A stretch of 64,000 bases of DNA from positions 62,001 to 126,000 of the forward strand of contig JAFUXG010000006.1 in the NCBI GenBank assembly GCA_017470935.1. The letters run 5' to 3'. A program made the position numbers and the translations under genes. This stretch comes from Lachnospiraceae bacterium. GTDB taxonomy: Bacteria; Bacillota; Clostridia; Lachnospirales; Lachnospiraceae. Shown piece by piece: positions 43,050-53,366 of the stretch (within the stretch, counting starts at the first letter, position 1; every line of letters begins with the position of its first letter). Below the pieces are notes generated by a model. The model saw only the letters and a program-made list of their open reading frames with translations. It searched no databases and was not told the DNA's origin.

Positions 43050-43880
43050 CTTTAAGTGGTTTCCGATTATCTCAGACACATCAGTGATAGTTGTAAATGC
43101 ATCAATATCGAGACTGTGGATAAGCTTGCGCATCTCATAAATCTCCGCTCTTGTTATGACACAGTATATTATGTCCTTCTCTGAATTGCTTACAAAGCCT
43201 TCACCCTTCATAAAGGTTACTGTACGTCCAAGATTAGCGTAGATGGCGTCTGCAACAATCTTACCCTGGTCAGTGATTATCATGACAGCCTTGGTCTCAT
43301 CCCAGTCTAACTCTACAAAGTCAATAACCTTGGAGGTTATAAAGTACATGAGTATCGAGTAAAGTCCTCTGTCGATTCCAAATAATGCACCTGCAACTGT
43401 ATATATAACAATATTGATTATTAGAACGATCTTCCCGATTGACAGGTCACTTCGGCGGCTTACCAGAATTCCCACGATCTCTGTTCCGTCAAGACATCCG
43501 CCTCCCCGAAGCACAAGACCCACACCGACACCTAACAGGGCGCCGCCAAATGTGGTTGCAAGCAGCAGATCATCCGTTGCATCAGCCATATTGCGGAATA
43601 CAACAAGCAGGACAGAGAACAAGAGCATGGAATAGCCTGCTTTGATAACAAAGCTGTGTCCTAACTGCTTGTATGCCACTATGAGAAAGGGAAGATTCAT
43701 AAGAGCCACAAGTACACCCAGTGGAATTGGAAGGTAGTGCTCAGAGATCATCGCAACACCGGCAACACCCCCGTCAAATATGCTGTTGGGTACCAGAAAT
43801 TCCTCCATTGCAAAGGCGGCAAGGGTTGCACCAACCGTAAGCATGAGAAAGGATATTGTTTTTTCTTTGTTTGTTTCCAT
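43038..43880 (-). CDS. YitT-family membrane protein (DUF161/DUF2179)
   Basis: A 280-residue protein with five or six membrane spans (YitT/DUF161: GATLAAFAMEEFLVPNSIFD, GGVAGVAMI, GGCLDGTEIVGILVSRR) and a C-terminal DUF2179 ferredoxin-like domain (AVMIITDQGKIVADAIY; DIIYCVITRAEIYEMRKLIH). The family is widespread in Firmicutes with roles proposed in transport, none secure. Its 3' end lies in a terminator shared with the foldase gene. Confidence 0.93.
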   Translation of the reverse strand: METNKEKTISFLMLTVGATLAAFAMEEFLVPNSIFDGGVAGVAMISEHYLPIPLGVLVALMNLPFLIVAYKQLGHSFVIKAGYSMLLFSVLLVVFRNMADATDDLLLATTFGGALLGVGVGLVLRGGGCLDGTEIVGILVSRRSDLSIGKIVLIINIVIYTVAGALFGIDRGLYSILMYFITSKVIDFVELDWDETKAVMIITDQGKIVADAIYANLGRTVTFMKGEGFVSNSEKDIIYCVITRAEIYEMRKLIHSLDIDAFTTITDVSEIIGNHLKKTD

Positions 43881-44105
43881 ATATGTAAGGTCTCCAATAT
43901 CTGTAATACATTATTATCTTAACAATTTTGAGGAACTATTTCAATACGTATATGGAAATTAATTCAGGAATAAATTCAGGATGTTTTCTTGTCTTTTTTT
44001 CGCAGAGTATATATAATGAGCGATAAGCGGCGAATCATAGAACGGCTAAGAGCTGATGGCTGCTTGCTTATAAAGGGAAAACATAGAACACGAAGGAGAA
44101 TACCT

Positions 44106-44750
44106 ATGACAAAGAAGCAAAGAGCACTGGCGATAATAGACCTGCTTAAAACTGAATATCCGGATGCTGACTGCACCCTTGATTATGATGATGCGTGGAA
44201 GCTGTTAGTAAGCGTAAGACTTGCGGCACAGTGTACAGATGCCAGAGTAAATGTAGTAGTACAGGGACTATATGAGAAATACCCAACATCTAAGGCGTTA
44301 TCTGAGGCAGACGTTAATGATATTGAAAGGATAGTTAAGCCTTGTGGTTTGGGACACAGCAAGGCAAGAGATATATCTCTCTGTATGAAAATGCTCCACG
44401 AACAATATGATGGAAGGGTGCCTGAGGATTTTGATGAACTGCTTAAGCTTCCGGGTGTTGGCAGGAAAAGCGCCAATCTTATTATGGGAGATGTGTTTGG
44501 CAAGCCTGCAATTGTAACGGACACCCATTGTATAAGGCTTGTTAACCGGTTCGGACTAGTGGATGGGATCAAGGAGCCTAAGAAGGTGGAGATGGCACTT
44601 TGGAAGCTTATACCGCCAGAGGAGGGAAGTGATTTCTGCCACAGACTTGTGTATCATGGAAGAGAAGTATGCACTGCAAGGACTGTACCCTCCTGCGATA
44701 AATGCTGCCTGAAGGATGTATGTAAGAAGGTAGACGTGAAGAAGAAGTAA
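44106..44750 (+). CDS. nth: Endonuclease III (DNA glycosylase/AP lyase)
   Basis: A 214-residue base-excision repair enzyme removing oxidised pyrimidines and nicking AP sites. The helix-hairpin-helix LPGVGRKSANLIMG contains the catalytic lysine, VTDTHCIRLVNR the catalytic aspartate, and the C-terminal cysteines (C-X7-C-X2-C-X5-C, CTARTVPSCDKCCLKDVC) bind a 4Fe-4S cluster; the first gap is X7 rather than the E. coli X6. Start at 44106 follows AAGGAG; an open extension to 43989 adds 39 residues without family similarity. Confidence 0.95.
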   Translation: MTKKQRALAIIDLLKTEYPDADCTLDYDDAWKLLVSVRLAAQCTDARVNVVVQGLYEKYPTSKALSEADVNDIERIVKPCGLGHSKARDISLCMKMLHEQYDGRVPEDFDELLKLPGVGRKSANLIMGDVFGKPAIVTDTHCIRLVNRFGLVDGIKEPKKVEMALWKLIPPEEGSDFCHRLVYHGREVCTARTVPSCDKCCLKDVCKKVDVKKK

Positions 44751-44761
44751 CGCTGTATAAG

Positions 44762-44815
44762 CCTTCCCCATTCAGGGGGAAGGTGTCGGCAAAGCCCACG
44801 GATGAGGGTTACAGT
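44762..44815 (+). repeat. Palindromic intergenic repeat
   Basis: CCTTCCCC-ATTCAG-GGGGAAGG forms a perfect hairpin, followed by GTCGGC..GCCCACGGATGAGGG. This compound element looks like an intergenic repeat I remember from many clostridial genomes; only one copy is visible in the window. The remaining 44816-44911 bases hold no gene. Confidence 0.55.
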
Positions 44816-44911
44816 GGTGGTTATCAATCATGTACCGCAATAAAGCATAAAAAAGGCCACCAACAATCAAGTCGGCGGCGCTTCTGAATTATATGATCAT
44901 TAACCTGATGC

Positions 44912-46660
44912 TTACTGTACCCTGAACTTAGAGATGCTGTCCTGAAGCTTCTGGGCAACATCCTTCTGTTCAGAGGCCTGTGTAACAATTGTCTGCATAT
45001 ACTCGGTCATCTGATCGAGTACTGCTGAAGTCTCCTCTGTAGAAGCTGCATTCTGCTCTGATATAGCAGAGAGAGAATCAACAGATACCATAACGGAATC
45101 CTTATCAGAATTGAGTGATTCCACAAGATCTAGAATATTCTTGTTGGCATCCTCTGTCTGCTTCAACAGATCCATCATATCATCGAAGGAATCAACCATC
45201 TTCTGAAGCTCAACAGCTTCATCCTCTGTTGCCTTCTGAATCCTCTCTGTAAGCTTCTTATTGTTATCTGACAGTGATACTATCTTTGAAAGCATCTCTG
45301 TGATCTGTTTTGCTGTCTTATCAGATTCCTCTGCAAGATTCTTAATGCTTTCTGCCACAACTGCGAAGCCTTTGCCTGCCTCGCCTGCACGGGCAGCCTC
45401 TATCGAAGCATTGAGTGCAAGAAGATTGGTCTGGCTGGCAATGCCGATGATTGCCTCTGCGGCATTGCTGATCTCGTCAACAACATTTGCTGTCTCACCA
45501 ACTGATTCAGCAACCTCCTGTGCCATGCTGCTGGTAAGTGTTCCTGCCTCCTTAACGCCCTCAAGCTGCTGCTTAACCTTCTCTGATGTACTGTACACAA
45601 CCTTCCCGTTCTCATTGTTGCTCTCAGTAGAGTTAAGTACTGATTCAACGGAATGTCCTATGTTAATAGTAAGCTCTGATGTATTCTGTACATCCTCTGC
45701 CATTGAGGTTGCACCGTGGGCGATATCCTCAACAGCCTGGTTGATGTCTGCTGACATCTTCTGGCTGTCTGCAACACTTTTCTCTGTGTTAACTGCACCG
45801 TCATTAACATCCCTTGCATAGGAGGTAACATCAATAAGTGCTGCCTGCATTCTAAGACGCATCTCGTCAGCAGCGGTGGCTATCTCTTCAAACTCCTTAA
45901 TAGGACTGGATCTGTCAATGCTTGATATGAAATCTCCGTCTGCCATAAGATCGATGGAGCCTTCAACACGTCTGATTCCTGTTGCCATAGCATTAGCAGT
46001 TGCGATTACCAAGAGGACAACAACGACAGTAATCACAATGAATATTACGCTTATTACAAGTATATTATGGTGAATCTGGGAGGTCATAAGCTTATCTTCC
46101 TCGCCGGCCCATGCCTCAACAATATCAGTCATGTCTGAAAGATAGCCTCTTGCAGCTTCAAAGTCGGATTCATATTGTGTCCAATTACCGTTATTAGAAT
46201 CAAAATCATATCCTGAAAGCCAGGTGTCGTAAGCTTCTAAGAACTCGGTATATAATGTCTCGTAATTATCACCGCTTGGACTGGTCATCTCTGTGTAGAG
46301 CTTTTTCTCATTCTTGACTATGTTAGTTGCTGTCTCAATATTGTCAAGCACCTGCTGGCGGTTCTCATCATAGCTTGCACGCTGTTCTTCCTTAAGCTCT
46401 TTGTTCTTAACGCCTCTGAAATTGTTGTGGTATATTGTTGCCGCAAGATGTGCCTGATAGAAATCCCGGTCAGCATTGATCAGAGATGTATTGATCTTAT
46501 AAAGTGTGTCATAATATAATTCCTCTGTATCCTGATATGTATTGTTGAGCTTTAGGCTGAATACAGCGATACTCACAATAAGACATATAAGCAGCGGGCT
46601 TACAAGTGCCAGCTGCGAGATAAGGAAGGATAAATGTGCTTTTTCAAATACTTTTCTCAT
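44912..46660 (-). CDS. Methyl-accepting chemotaxis protein
   Basis: A 582-residue chemoreceptor. Membrane span 1 is at residues about 12-36, followed by a four-helix-bundle-like extracytoplasmic sensor, span 2 ([20 protein letters not shown]), a HAMP domain ([20 protein letters not shown]), and the cytoplasmic signalling coiled coil with the conserved tip [20 protein letters not shown]. No pentapeptide tether for CheR is seen at the C-terminus. The ATG at 46660 has AGGAGG upstream. The presence of a chemoreceptor suggests motility; no flagellar genes are in the window. Confidence 0.95.
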   Translation of the reverse strand: MRKVFEKAHLSFLISQLALVSPLLICLIVSIAVFSLKLNNTYQDTEELYYDTLYKINTSLINADRDFYQAHLAATIYHNNFRGVKNKELKEEQRASYDENRQQVLDNIETATNIVKNEKKLYTEMTSPSGDNYETLYTEFLEAYDTWLSGYDFDSNNGNWTQYESDFEAARGYLSDMTDIVEAWAGEEDKLMTSQIHHNILVISVIFIVITVVVVLLVIATANAMATGIRRVEGSIDLMADGDFISSIDRSSPIKEFEEIATAADEMRLRMQAALIDVTSYARDVNDGAVNTEKSVADSQKMSADINQAVEDIAHGATSMAEDVQNTSELTINIGHSVESVLNSTESNNENGKVVYSTSEKVKQQLEGVKEAGTLTSSMAQEVAESVGETANVVDEISNAAEAIIGIASQTNLLALNASIEAARAGEAGKGFAVVAESIKNLAEESDKTAKQITEMLSKIVSLSDNNKKLTERIQKATEDEAVELQKMVDSFDDMMDLLKQTEDANKNILDLVESLNSDKDSVMVSVDSLSAISEQNAASTEETSAVLDQMTEYMQTIVTQASEQKDVAQKLQDSISKFRVQ

Positions 46661-47006
46661 AACAAACCTCCTAAGCTGCAATAAAATTATATATTTTGTA
46701 TAATAATTCATAAAAACATACTATGTAAAATTATATCATTTTTAATCTCAAATGCAAGCATCCAAACCTTAAATCCTGTAAAAAACATATAAAAAAATAA
46801 TAAAACATTTATTTAAAAATTTATGCGATTTTTATATTGCGTTTTACGGAAAAATACAATATAATTTTATCTTGCACAGTATGAATATTATTGAATACAA
46901 TATTAATGCATATAATATTATCGGATGCAAATGCGGAGACTATAGGCAATGTGATAGTATTATTGATTAAGCAGATAGTTGTTTTTGCAGAGAGGAAGTG
47001 TTGCAG

Positions 47007-47225
47007 TTGGGTGAAATTACCAGTGTGAAAACATCTCTTGGGGAGCTTCGGTGCTACAAGAGCGAAGATGCATCATATCCAGGCTTTTCCATATATTTTG
47101 TACCAGAAGGAAGTGATACGGAGATCAATATTGCAATGATTCAGGTGCCGGAGAATCAGGAGGTCAGTGAAACCTCAGTTATAGCGTATCTTAACAAACA
47201 GTATATCAGTCCAAGAATGTACTAA
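47007..47225 (+). CDS. Small protein of unknown function
   Basis: About 72 residues if started at TTG 47007, eight bases after AGAGGAAG; GTG 46998 and TTG 47001 are closer to the ribosome site and less likely. The sequence (ELRCYKSEDASYPGFSIYFV; NIAMIQVPENQEVSETSVIA) looks like a compact beta-rich soluble domain. I do not recognise it. A terminator follows directly. Upstream, 46661-47006 is an AT-rich divergent region between the chemoreceptor and this gene with no other gene. Confidence 0.6.
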   Translation: MGEITSVKTSLGELRCYKSEDASYPGFSIYFVPEGSDTEINIAMIQVPENQEVSETSVIAYLNKQYISPRMY

Positions 47226-47262
47226 AAAGATGATGTGGTTGCGATAACACATCATCTTTAAA
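47226..47262 (+). terminator. Terminator before the clpB promoter
   Basis: AAAGATGATGTG (47226-47237) pairs perfectly with CACATCATCTTT (47248-47259), followed by AAATTTT. Confidence 0.85.
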
Positions 47263-47275
47263 TTTTCTGACAAAT

Positions 47276-47302
47276 TTAGCACTCACCTCTTGACAGTGCT
47301 AA
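47276..47302. promoter_or_regulatory. CIRCE operator (HrcA site)
   Basis: TTAGCACTC (47276-47284), nine-base spacer, CAGTGCTAA (47294-47302). It matches the CIRCE consensus TTAGCACTC-N9-GAGTGCTAA with one mismatch. It overlaps the -35 of the clpB promoter, so the heat-shock repressor HrcA should block transcription. Confidence 0.92.
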
Positions 47303-47318
47303 CAAATTGTGCTATATT
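47290..47318 (+). promoter_or_regulatory. clpB promoter
   Basis: TTGACA (47290-47295), 17-base spacer, TATATT (47313-47318). The -35 lies inside the CIRCE element. Confidence 0.85.
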
Positions 47319-47381
47319 CTCACTTGAAGATAGAAAAATGAAGCAAGGATACGGAACTCTGATAGAAAGGTGGGATTTATC

Positions 47382-49961
47382 ATGAATGCAGAGAAATTTA
47401 CTAAAAAATCATTGGAAGCAGTAGAGAATTGTGAGAAGCTTGCCTATGAATATAATAATCAGGAGATAGACCAGGAGCATATTCTTTACAGCCTTCTTAC
47501 TGTAGATGAAAGCCTTATAGCAAAGCTTATTGAGAAGATGGATATTGACCTTACTCATTTTTCAAAGGAGTCAGAGAAGCTGTTAGCCTACAGACCTAAG
47601 GTGAATGGCGGGAACCTGTTTACCAGCTCTGATTTTCAAAAGACCTTTGTTCATGCTGAGAAGGAAGCAAAGCAGATGGGAGATGAATACATCTCTGTAG
47701 AGCATATATTCCTTGCTTTGCTTAAATATCCTAACAAAGCTTTAAAGGGACTCTTTATGGGATATGGCATAACCTCGGAAAGATTTCTTAAGGCACTTGC
47801 AGAGGTAAGGGGTAATCAGAGAGTGGAGAGTGATAATCCTGAGGCAGTATATGACAGCCTTGAGAAATATGGATATGACCTTGTAAAGCGCGCAAGAGAA
47901 CAGAAGCTTGATCCTGTTATAGGACGTGATGCAGAGATTCGTAATATTATAAGAATCTTATCAAGAAAGACAAAGAATAATCCGGTGCTTATCGGTGAAC
48001 CCGGTGTGGGTAAGACTGCAGCAGTAGAGGGACTTGCCCAGCGTATAGTCAGAGGTGATGTGCCAGAGGGACTTAAGGATAAGCAGATATTTGCTCTTGA
48101 TATGGGAGCGCTTATTGCAGGCGCTAAGTACCGTGGTGAGTTTGAGGAGAGGCTTAAGGCTGTACTTGATGAGATCAAGAAGTCTGAGGGCGAGATCATT
48201 TTGTTCATTGATGAGCTCCATACTATTGTGGGTGCAGGTAAGACTGACGGTGCCCTTGACGCAGGTAATATGTTAAAGCCAATGCTGGCAAGGGGTGAGC
48301 TTCACTGTATAGGTGCCACTACCCTTGATGAATACAGAAAGTATATAGAGACAGATGCTGCTCTTGAGCGCCGTTTCCAGCCCGTCACTGTCAATGAACC
48401 AACGGTGGAGGATACCATTTCAATCCTTCGTGGATTAAAGAACAGATATGAGGTATATCACGGCGTTAAGATAAATGACAGCGCCATCGTGGCTGCAGCT
48501 ACACTGTCTAACCGTTACATTTCAGACAGATTTCTTCCTGATAAGGCTATTGACCTTGTGGATGAAGCCTGTGCCCTTATTAAGACAGAGCTTGATTCAA
48601 TGCCGGTAGAGCTTGATGAGATTCAAAGACGTATGATGCAGTTAGAGATCGAGGAGGCTGCCCTTAAGAATGAAGAGGACAGGTTAAGTCAGGAAAGGCT
48701 TGTCAAGCTTCAGGAGGAGCTTACAGAACTGCGTGATAAATTTGCTAATTTAAAGGCCGACTGGGATAATGAGAAAATGGGCGTTGATAAGGTTCGTGAG
48801 ATAAAGGAGCAGATCGAGGAGGTAAACAACGAGATTCAGATAGCCCAGAGAAATTATGATCTTAATAAGGCTGCGGAGCTTCAATACGGAAAGCTTCCTG
48901 AATTGCAGAAGCAGTTAGAGGCGGAAGAGATAAAACAGGGCGGCAAGGAGAATACCTTGGTGCATGAAAACGTATCTGAGGAGGAGATTGCTGCCATTGT
49001 ATCAAAATGGACGGGAATACCAGTGTCAAAGCTTACGGAGAGTGAGAGGAATAAGACACTCCATTTATCCGAGGCTCTTCATGAGAGGGTTGTGGGACAG
49101 GATGAGGCAGTGGAGCTTGTGTCTGATTCGATCATCCGCTCAAAGGCGGGAGTGAAGGACCCTACAAAGCCTATCGGATCATTTCTTTTCCTTGGACCAA
49201 CTGGTGTGGGTAAGACAGAGCTTGCAAAGACTTTAGCCCAGGCGTTATTTGATAACGAAGCCAATATGGTGCGTATTGACATGAGTGAGTATATGGAGAA
49301 GCATTCAGTGGCAAGGCTTATAGGAGCTCCTCCGGGATATGTGGGATATGACGAGGGAGGACAGCTTACTGAGGCAGTGAGAAGAAAGCCTTATTCAGTG
49401 GTGCTTTTCGATGAGATCGAGAAGGCACATCCTGATGTGTTCAATGTGCTTTTGCAGGTGCTTGATGACGGACGTATTACGGATTCCAAGGGCAAGACTG
49501 TGGACTTCAAAAATACCATTTTGATCATGACCTCCAATATTGGTTCTTCATACCTGTTAGATGGTATTAATGACAAGGGCGAGATCACAGAGGATGCAAG
49601 GAATCAGGTATTAGAGGATCTTAAGCTTCATTTCAGACCGGAGTTCCTTAACCGTCTTGATGAGACAATAATGTTTAAGCCACTTACAAAGGATAATATC
49701 GGTAATATAATCGATCTGTTAGTGGCTGATCTTAATAAGAGACTGGCAGAGAAGGAGCTTTCTCTTGACATCACTGAGAATGCCAAGACCTATATTATGG
49801 AGCACGGATATGACCCGGTATACGGTGCAAGACCTCTTAAGCGTTACCTCCAGAAGAATGTGGATACCCTGGTTGCAAGGAAGATCCTTGAGGGAAGTGT
49901 TGGAGCAGAGGATGTAATAACCATTGATGTTGATGGCGACAGGCTTGTGGCAGGAAACTGA
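47382..49961 (+). CDS. clpB: ATP-dependent disaggregase ClpB
   Basis: An 859-residue Hsp100 chaperone that pulls proteins out of aggregates with DnaK. An N-terminal Clp_N repeat domain (residues about 1-145), AAA-1 with Walker [10 protein letters not shown] and Walker [10 protein letters not shown], the middle coiled-coil domain (about residues 400-520) that distinguishes ClpB from ClpA/C, and AAA-2 with GPTGVGKTE and [11 protein letters not shown]. The first residues [20 protein letters not shown] follow an AAAGGTGG site; upstream GTG 47370 is not preferred. HrcA control is indicated by the CIRCE element. Confidence 0.97.
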   Translation: MNAEKFTKKSLEAVENCEKLAYEYNNQEIDQEHILYSLLTVDESLIAKLIEKMDIDLTHFSKESEKLLAYRPKVNGGNLFTSSDFQKTFVHAEKEAKQMGDEYISVEHIFLALLKYPNKALKGLFMGYGITSERFLKALAEVRGNQRVESDNPEAVYDSLEKYGYDLVKRAREQKLDPVIGRDAEIRNIIRILSRKTKNNPVLIGEPGVGKTAAVEGLAQRIVRGDVPEGLKDKQIFALDMGALIAGAKYRGEFEERLKAVLDEIKKSEGEIILFIDELHTIVGAGKTDGALDAGNMLKPMLARGELHCIGATTLDEYRKYIETDAALERRFQPVTVNEPTVEDTISILRGLKNRYEVYHGVKINDSAIVAAATLSNRYISDRFLPDKAIDLVDEACALIKTELDSMPVELDEIQRRMMQLEIEEAALKNEEDRLSQERLVKLQEELTELRDKFANLKADWDNEKMGVDKVREIKEQIEEVNNEIQIAQRNYDLNKAAELQYGKLPELQKQLEAEEIKQGGKENTLVHENVSEEEIAAIVSKWTGIPVSKLTESERNKTLHLSEALHERVVGQDEAVELVSDSIIRSKAGVKDPTKPIGSFLFLGPTGVGKTELAKTLAQALFDNEANMVRIDMSEYMEKHSVARLIGAPPGYVGYDEGGQLTEAVRRKPYSVVLFDEIEKAHPDVFNVLLQVLDDGRITDSKGKTVDFKNTILIMTSNIGSSYLLDGINDKGEITEDARNQVLEDLKLHFRPEFLNRLDETIMFKPLTKDNIGNIIDLLVADLNKRLAEKELSLDITENAKTYIMEHGYDPVYGARPLKRYLQKNVDTLVARKILEGSVGAEDVITIDVDGDRLVAGN

Positions 49962-49974
49962 ATTGATTTTCCGA

Positions 49975-50012
49975 GGGACTCTACTGACGGTTTAGTCGGT
50001 AGAGTCCCTTTT
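49975..50012 (+). terminator. Terminator after clpB
   Basis: GGGACTCTAC pairs with GTAGAGTCCC around a GAC/GTC-closed loop, followed by TTTTCT. Very similar terminators close the following transporter units at 52431, 54724 and 57354. Confidence 0.9.
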
Positions 50013-50074
50013 CTACTTATGGGTGGTGTGATTTTTGACATGATGGGTTTATGCTTGAAAACATGGAGCAATTC

Positions 50075-50135
50075 ATCTTATCGGGGGAAGGTAACGTATG
50101 CACCTCGTTTGACATTACTTTTCTTCCGATAAGAT
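50075..50135. promoter_or_regulatory. Operator arms around the ABC operon promoter
   Basis: ATCTTATCGG (50075-50084) and CCGATAAGAT (50126-50135) are exact complements, 41 bases apart, on each side of TTGACA (50109-50114). The downstream arm occupies the spacer and -10 area. This suits a repressor that loops or a regulator with two half sites. Confidence 0.55.
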
Positions 50136-50162
50136 ATGCAATGATAACGGAGGAGAGTACAA

Positions 50163-50924
50163 ATGTCAGAAATTATATTTTCAGCAAAGAATGTAACAAA
50201 GCAGTACAAGGTAAAGTATAAAAGCTATAAGTTAAAAGCCCTTGATCATTTCAACATGGAAATCAGGCGTGGAGAAATCTATGGCTTTGTTGGGCGCAAT
50301 GGCGCAGGAAAGACAACTCTTATGAGGATTCTTACCGGACGTGCCAGACAGACATCAGGGGAGATAAAGCTTTTTGGGCAAAGTGATGAGGAAGGAATGT
50401 GTGCTTTGCGGAAGAACATAGGAGCTATAATTGAACAGCCGGCACTTTACTTAGGTATGACAGCATATGATAATCTTAAGGTGGTTTCACTCCAGAAGGG
50501 TACAAGTGATTACGATAAAATAGATGATATTCTTGAGTTAGTTGGACTTGCCGATGAAAAATGGAAGAAAGCAAAGGATTTTTCTCTTGGAATGAAGCAG
50601 CGGCTTGCTCTTGGCATTGCACTTATGGGTGAGCCTGAATTTCTTGTGCTTGATGAGCCGATAAATGGGCTTGATCCGGAAGGGATTGTTGAATTTCGTC
50701 AGCTTATTAAGAAATTAAACATAGAAAGAAATGTTACCGTTCTTATATCCAGTCATTTACTTGGTGAGCTTGACCAGCTCGCAACCTGCTATGGCTTTAT
50801 AAAATCCGGAAAAATGATAGAGGAAATATCAGCGGTCACACTGCATGAAAGAATTAAGGGAATGCAGAATGAGACTTCGGGACTTGAAGGCTATTATATG
50901 TCTTTGATTAAGGGGGCAAAGTGA
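50163..50924 (+). CDS. ABC transporter ATPase (lantibiotic-immunity type)
   Basis: A 253-residue ATPase: Walker A GRNGAGKTT, signature FSLGMKQR, Walker B FLVLDEPINGLD, switch histidine LISSHLLGELD. The signature form and DEPINGLDP match the BcrA/LanF type of ABC ATPases that expel bacteriocins or bacitracin-like antibiotics. It overlaps by four bases (ATGA) the first of six paralogous permeases and is the only ATPase in the array, so it may energise several of them. Confidence 0.93.
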   Translation: MSEIIFSAKNVTKQYKVKYKSYKLKALDHFNMEIRRGEIYGFVGRNGAGKTTLMRILTGRARQTSGEIKLFGQSDEEGMCALRKNIGAIIEQPALYLGMTAYDNLKVVSLQKGTSDYDKIDDILELVGLADEKWKKAKDFSLGMKQRLALGIALMGEPEFLVLDEPINGLDPEGIVEFRQLIKKLNIERNVTVLISSHLLGELDQLATCYGFIKSGKMIEEISAVTLHERIKGMQNETSGLEGYYMSLIKGAK

Positions 50925-51694
50925 TGAGGAATTTGATAAAGGCAGAGTGGTTCAAACTGTTAAAATCAAATGTGTTCATTTGGCTATTAGTGTTTAATGG
51001 TATGACGGTATTAAGCACAGCATTTTTACTAATAATAAGATTTAACTACGGTTTTAATGGCGTTGCCGGGAATGGATGTGATATGTATACGATAAGCATG
51101 AGTTATGTGCTTCATCATACACTTGTAGGTTATGTTCTTACATCTGTATTTTTGTGTGGAGATTTTTCTAACAGAGTGTTTGGAATAAGTTTGTTAAGTG
51201 GATATACGCGAAGTAAGATTTTGCTGGCAAAGGTGATTGTATTGTTAATTGGATTAGTGTGTCTTTTCATAGAGTATGTGACGTTGACAACGGCTGTCGT
51301 GACGATTGGCAGTGGTGGCTTTGGAGTAGAGATAAATACAGATATACTAAAAGAAATGATACTGCTTATGTTATGCGGCATAGCGGGTTGTATTGCATCA
51401 GGATCATTTATGGTGCTTATGGCAGTCGTATTCAAAAAGCCTGTCAGGACAATTGTTATTGGAATGGTACTTATGTATATAGTAGGTCAAACTGAAAACC
51501 TGACAAGAGATAACCCGCCATTTTTTCTAAAATACATATATCAGTCACAAATGAATAATATAAGATGGTTAGGGGATGCGCGGGGGTCACTTAAAGAGTT
51601 CTCACCTGGAATGTGCTTGGCGGTTATGGCGGGAACATTTATTATATCAATGGTGATGGCGGTGTATGCGTTTAACAGGGCGGAGCTGAAATAA
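50921..51694 (+). CDS. ABC-2 permease, paralogue 1 of 6 (most divergent)
   Basis: A 257-residue protein with six predicted membrane spans, of the lantibiotic-immunity permease type. The start LIKAEWFKLLKS and end TFIISMVMAVYAFNRAELK are shared with the other five copies, but its middle is different: SYVLHHTLVGYVLTSVFLCG, then LTRDNPPFFLKYIYQSQMNN in place of the others' KYTYAYQLRHLKYKD. Translationally coupled to the ATPase gene, so this is the surest partner for it. Confidence 0.9.
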   Translation: MMRNLIKAEWFKLLKSNVFIWLLVFNGMTVLSTAFLLIIRFNYGFNGVAGNGCDMYTISMSYVLHHTLVGYVLTSVFLCGDFSNRVFGISLLSGYTRSKILLAKVIVLLIGLVCLFIEYVTLTTAVVTIGSGGFGVEINTDILKEMILLMLCGIAGCIASGSFMVLMAVVFKKPVRTIVIGMVLMYIVGQTENLTRDNPPFFLKYIYQSQMNNIRWLGDARGSLKEFSPGMCLAVMAGTFIISMVMAVYAFNRAELK

Positions 51695-51817
51695 GTAAAT
51701 GTCGAAAATTGCCATTGATGGTGCTATTTAAATTGTTTGGTATAAAGTGATTTTGTGTTGCAAAGAAATATAATTGACGATATAATTAATAATAAACGTA
51801 AGAAAGGGGTTTTGTAT

Positions 51818-52027
51818 ATGGCAGTAGATGTTTTGATTAATGAAGCACAAGGGTTGCCGGAAGACAGTATTAAAAAGGTCGTTGAATATATACATTTTCT
51901 AAAATATGAATTAAATAATAATGTTTCAAATAATAAGAAGAGAACTTTGGGACGTCTCGAAGGAAAAATGACATATATGGCAGATGATTTTGACGCAACC
52001 CCGGAGTGTTTTAAGGAGTATATGTAA
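51818..52027 (+). CDS. VapB-like antitoxin (DUF2281 type)
   Basis: A 69-residue protein with LINEAQGLPEDSIKKVVEYI followed by a basic linker and LGRLEGKMTYMADDFDATPE, the usual arrangement of DUF2281/VapB-like antitoxins whose tail binds the toxin. ATG 51818 follows AAAGGGG. Promoter TTGCAA (51758-51763), 17 bases, TATAAT (51781-51786). The pair is inserted between permease copies 1 and 2. Confidence 0.82.
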   Translation: MAVDVLINEAQGLPEDSIKKVVEYIHFLKYELNNNVSNNKKRTLGRLEGKMTYMADDFDATPECFKEYM

Positions 52028-52408
52028 ATGATTTTGTTAGATACGCACACTTTATTATGGGCATTTTTTCAGATGGAAAATATTCCAAGGCAGACTCAAA
52101 ATCTAATAGAGGAGACGGATAAGGCTTATGTAAGCATAGCGTCTCTTTGGGAGATTGCAATAAAACAAAGCATAGGGAAACTTAATCTGAATTGTTCAAT
52201 TGGAGATATCGTTCGAATATGCGAGGAGGAAGGAATTGATATTTTGCATATTAGATCTGAACATCTTGATCAGATAAAATTGCTTCCCATGGTGCATAAT
52301 GATCCATTTGACAGACTGATTATTTCTCAGGCAATTGTAGAGAACTTGTCTATTGTTTCAAAGGATCATGTGTTTGGTGATTATGATGTTAAGTTGATTT
52401 GGAAATGA
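52028..52408 (+). CDS. VapC-like PIN-domain toxin
   Basis: A 126-residue PIN ribonuclease. The acidic site is complete: D5 (LLDTHTLLW), E42 (SLWEIAIK), D92 and D95 (HNDPFDRLII), D113 (SKDHVF). Its ATG follows the antitoxin TAA directly, so the two are coupled. VapC toxins cut tRNA or rRNA; the antitoxin neutralises the site. Appears intact. Confidence 0.92.
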   Translation: MILLDTHTLLWAFFQMENIPRQTQNLIEETDKAYVSIASLWEIAIKQSIGKLNLNCSIGDIVRICEEEGIDILHIRSEHLDQIKLLPMVHNDPFDRLIISQAIVENLSIVSKDHVFGDYDVKLIWK

Positions 52409-52430
52409 TGAGGAATATAATGAAATTATA

Positions 52431-52468
52431 GGGATTCTACCAATAGGATAGTTGGTGGAATCCCTTTT
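52431..52468 (+). terminator. Terminator, array type
   Basis: GGGATTCTACCAA (52431-52443) pairs with TTGGTGGAATCCC (52451-52463), then TTTTCTACT. Nearly identical to the element at 54724. Confidence 0.88.
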
Positions 52469-52561
52469 CTACTGTTAGGAGGTGTGGGGGATTGGTATTG
52501 TATGATATTTTAAAAACGCAGACATTAGAAATATAATACCAAATGCGGGGGCGATAAGAAT

Positions 52562-53335
52562 ATGAGAGAATTAGTAAAGGCGGAGTGGTTTAAATTAAAA
52601 AAGTCAAGGAAATTTAAAGTTTTAATTATAGTCAATTTGTCCGTATTTCTTGTGCAGTGGTTTATGTGTTCTATTAAGCTTTGGCCGCCTCCATCGCATC
52701 CGAAATCAGGGTATATGGATTTGGCACGGGGGTTACAGTATATTTTACACCATGAGGTGATTGGGTATGTGTTGGCAACAAGATATATATGCGAAGAATT
52801 TTCAGAAAGAACATGGGGAACAAGTTTGTTAAGCGGTTACTCAAGAACAAGACTGTTATTAGCAAAAATGCTTGTCTTTATTGGAACTAATGTATTTCTT
52901 GTGTTGGCCTTTACCGGAAGTCAAATGCTACAGACATCTATTGACAGTGGCGGCTACATAGAGACAGTAGATGCTAAGATGTGGGAATGTACAATAATGT
53001 TGTTGCTATATGGAATATTCGGTTATGCAGTGTTTGGTGTTGTGATGGTTGCAACTGCAGTAGTTATAAAGAAGAAGGTTGGAACAATAATATTCGGAAT
53101 GGTGAGTTCATACGTTATGACGCAGACGGATATTATTACGAGAGATAACCCATTACCATTCACAAAATACACTTATGCATATCAGTTAAGGCATCTCAAA
53201 TACAAGGACTGGACGGGACCATGTTACTGGGGAGGACCATTTGAGCCGGGAGTGTATATTGGTGTGATGGTGATAACATTTATCATATCAATGGTAGTGG
53301 CGGTGTATGCGTTTAACAGGGCGGAGTTAAAGTAA
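52562..53335 (+). CDS. ABC-2 permease, paralogue 2 of 6
   Basis: A 257-residue six-span permease. Variable segment (residues about 30-60): VQWFMCSIKLWPPPSHPKSG. From SGGYIETVD (about residue 133) to the end it is almost identical to copies 3, 4 and 6, including KYTYAYQLRHLKYKDWTGPC. It has its own promoter (TATAAT about 52534-52539 behind TTAGAAA) and a terminator precedes it, so it is an independent transcription unit. No ATPase is encoded with it. Confidence 0.88.
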   Translation: MRELVKAEWFKLKKSRKFKVLIIVNLSVFLVQWFMCSIKLWPPPSHPKSGYMDLARGLQYILHHEVIGYVLATRYICEEFSERTWGTSLLSGYSRTRLLLAKMLVFIGTNVFLVLAFTGSQMLQTSIDSGGYIETVDAKMWECTIMLLLYGIFGYAVFGVVMVATAVVIKKKVGTIIFGMVSSYVMTQTDIITRDNPLPFTKYTYAYQLRHLKYKDWTGPCYWGGPFEPGVYIGVMVITFIISMVVAVYAFNRAELK

Positions 53336-53366
53336 CGCCATATTTGGTGGGGCATAAAAAGCTATA

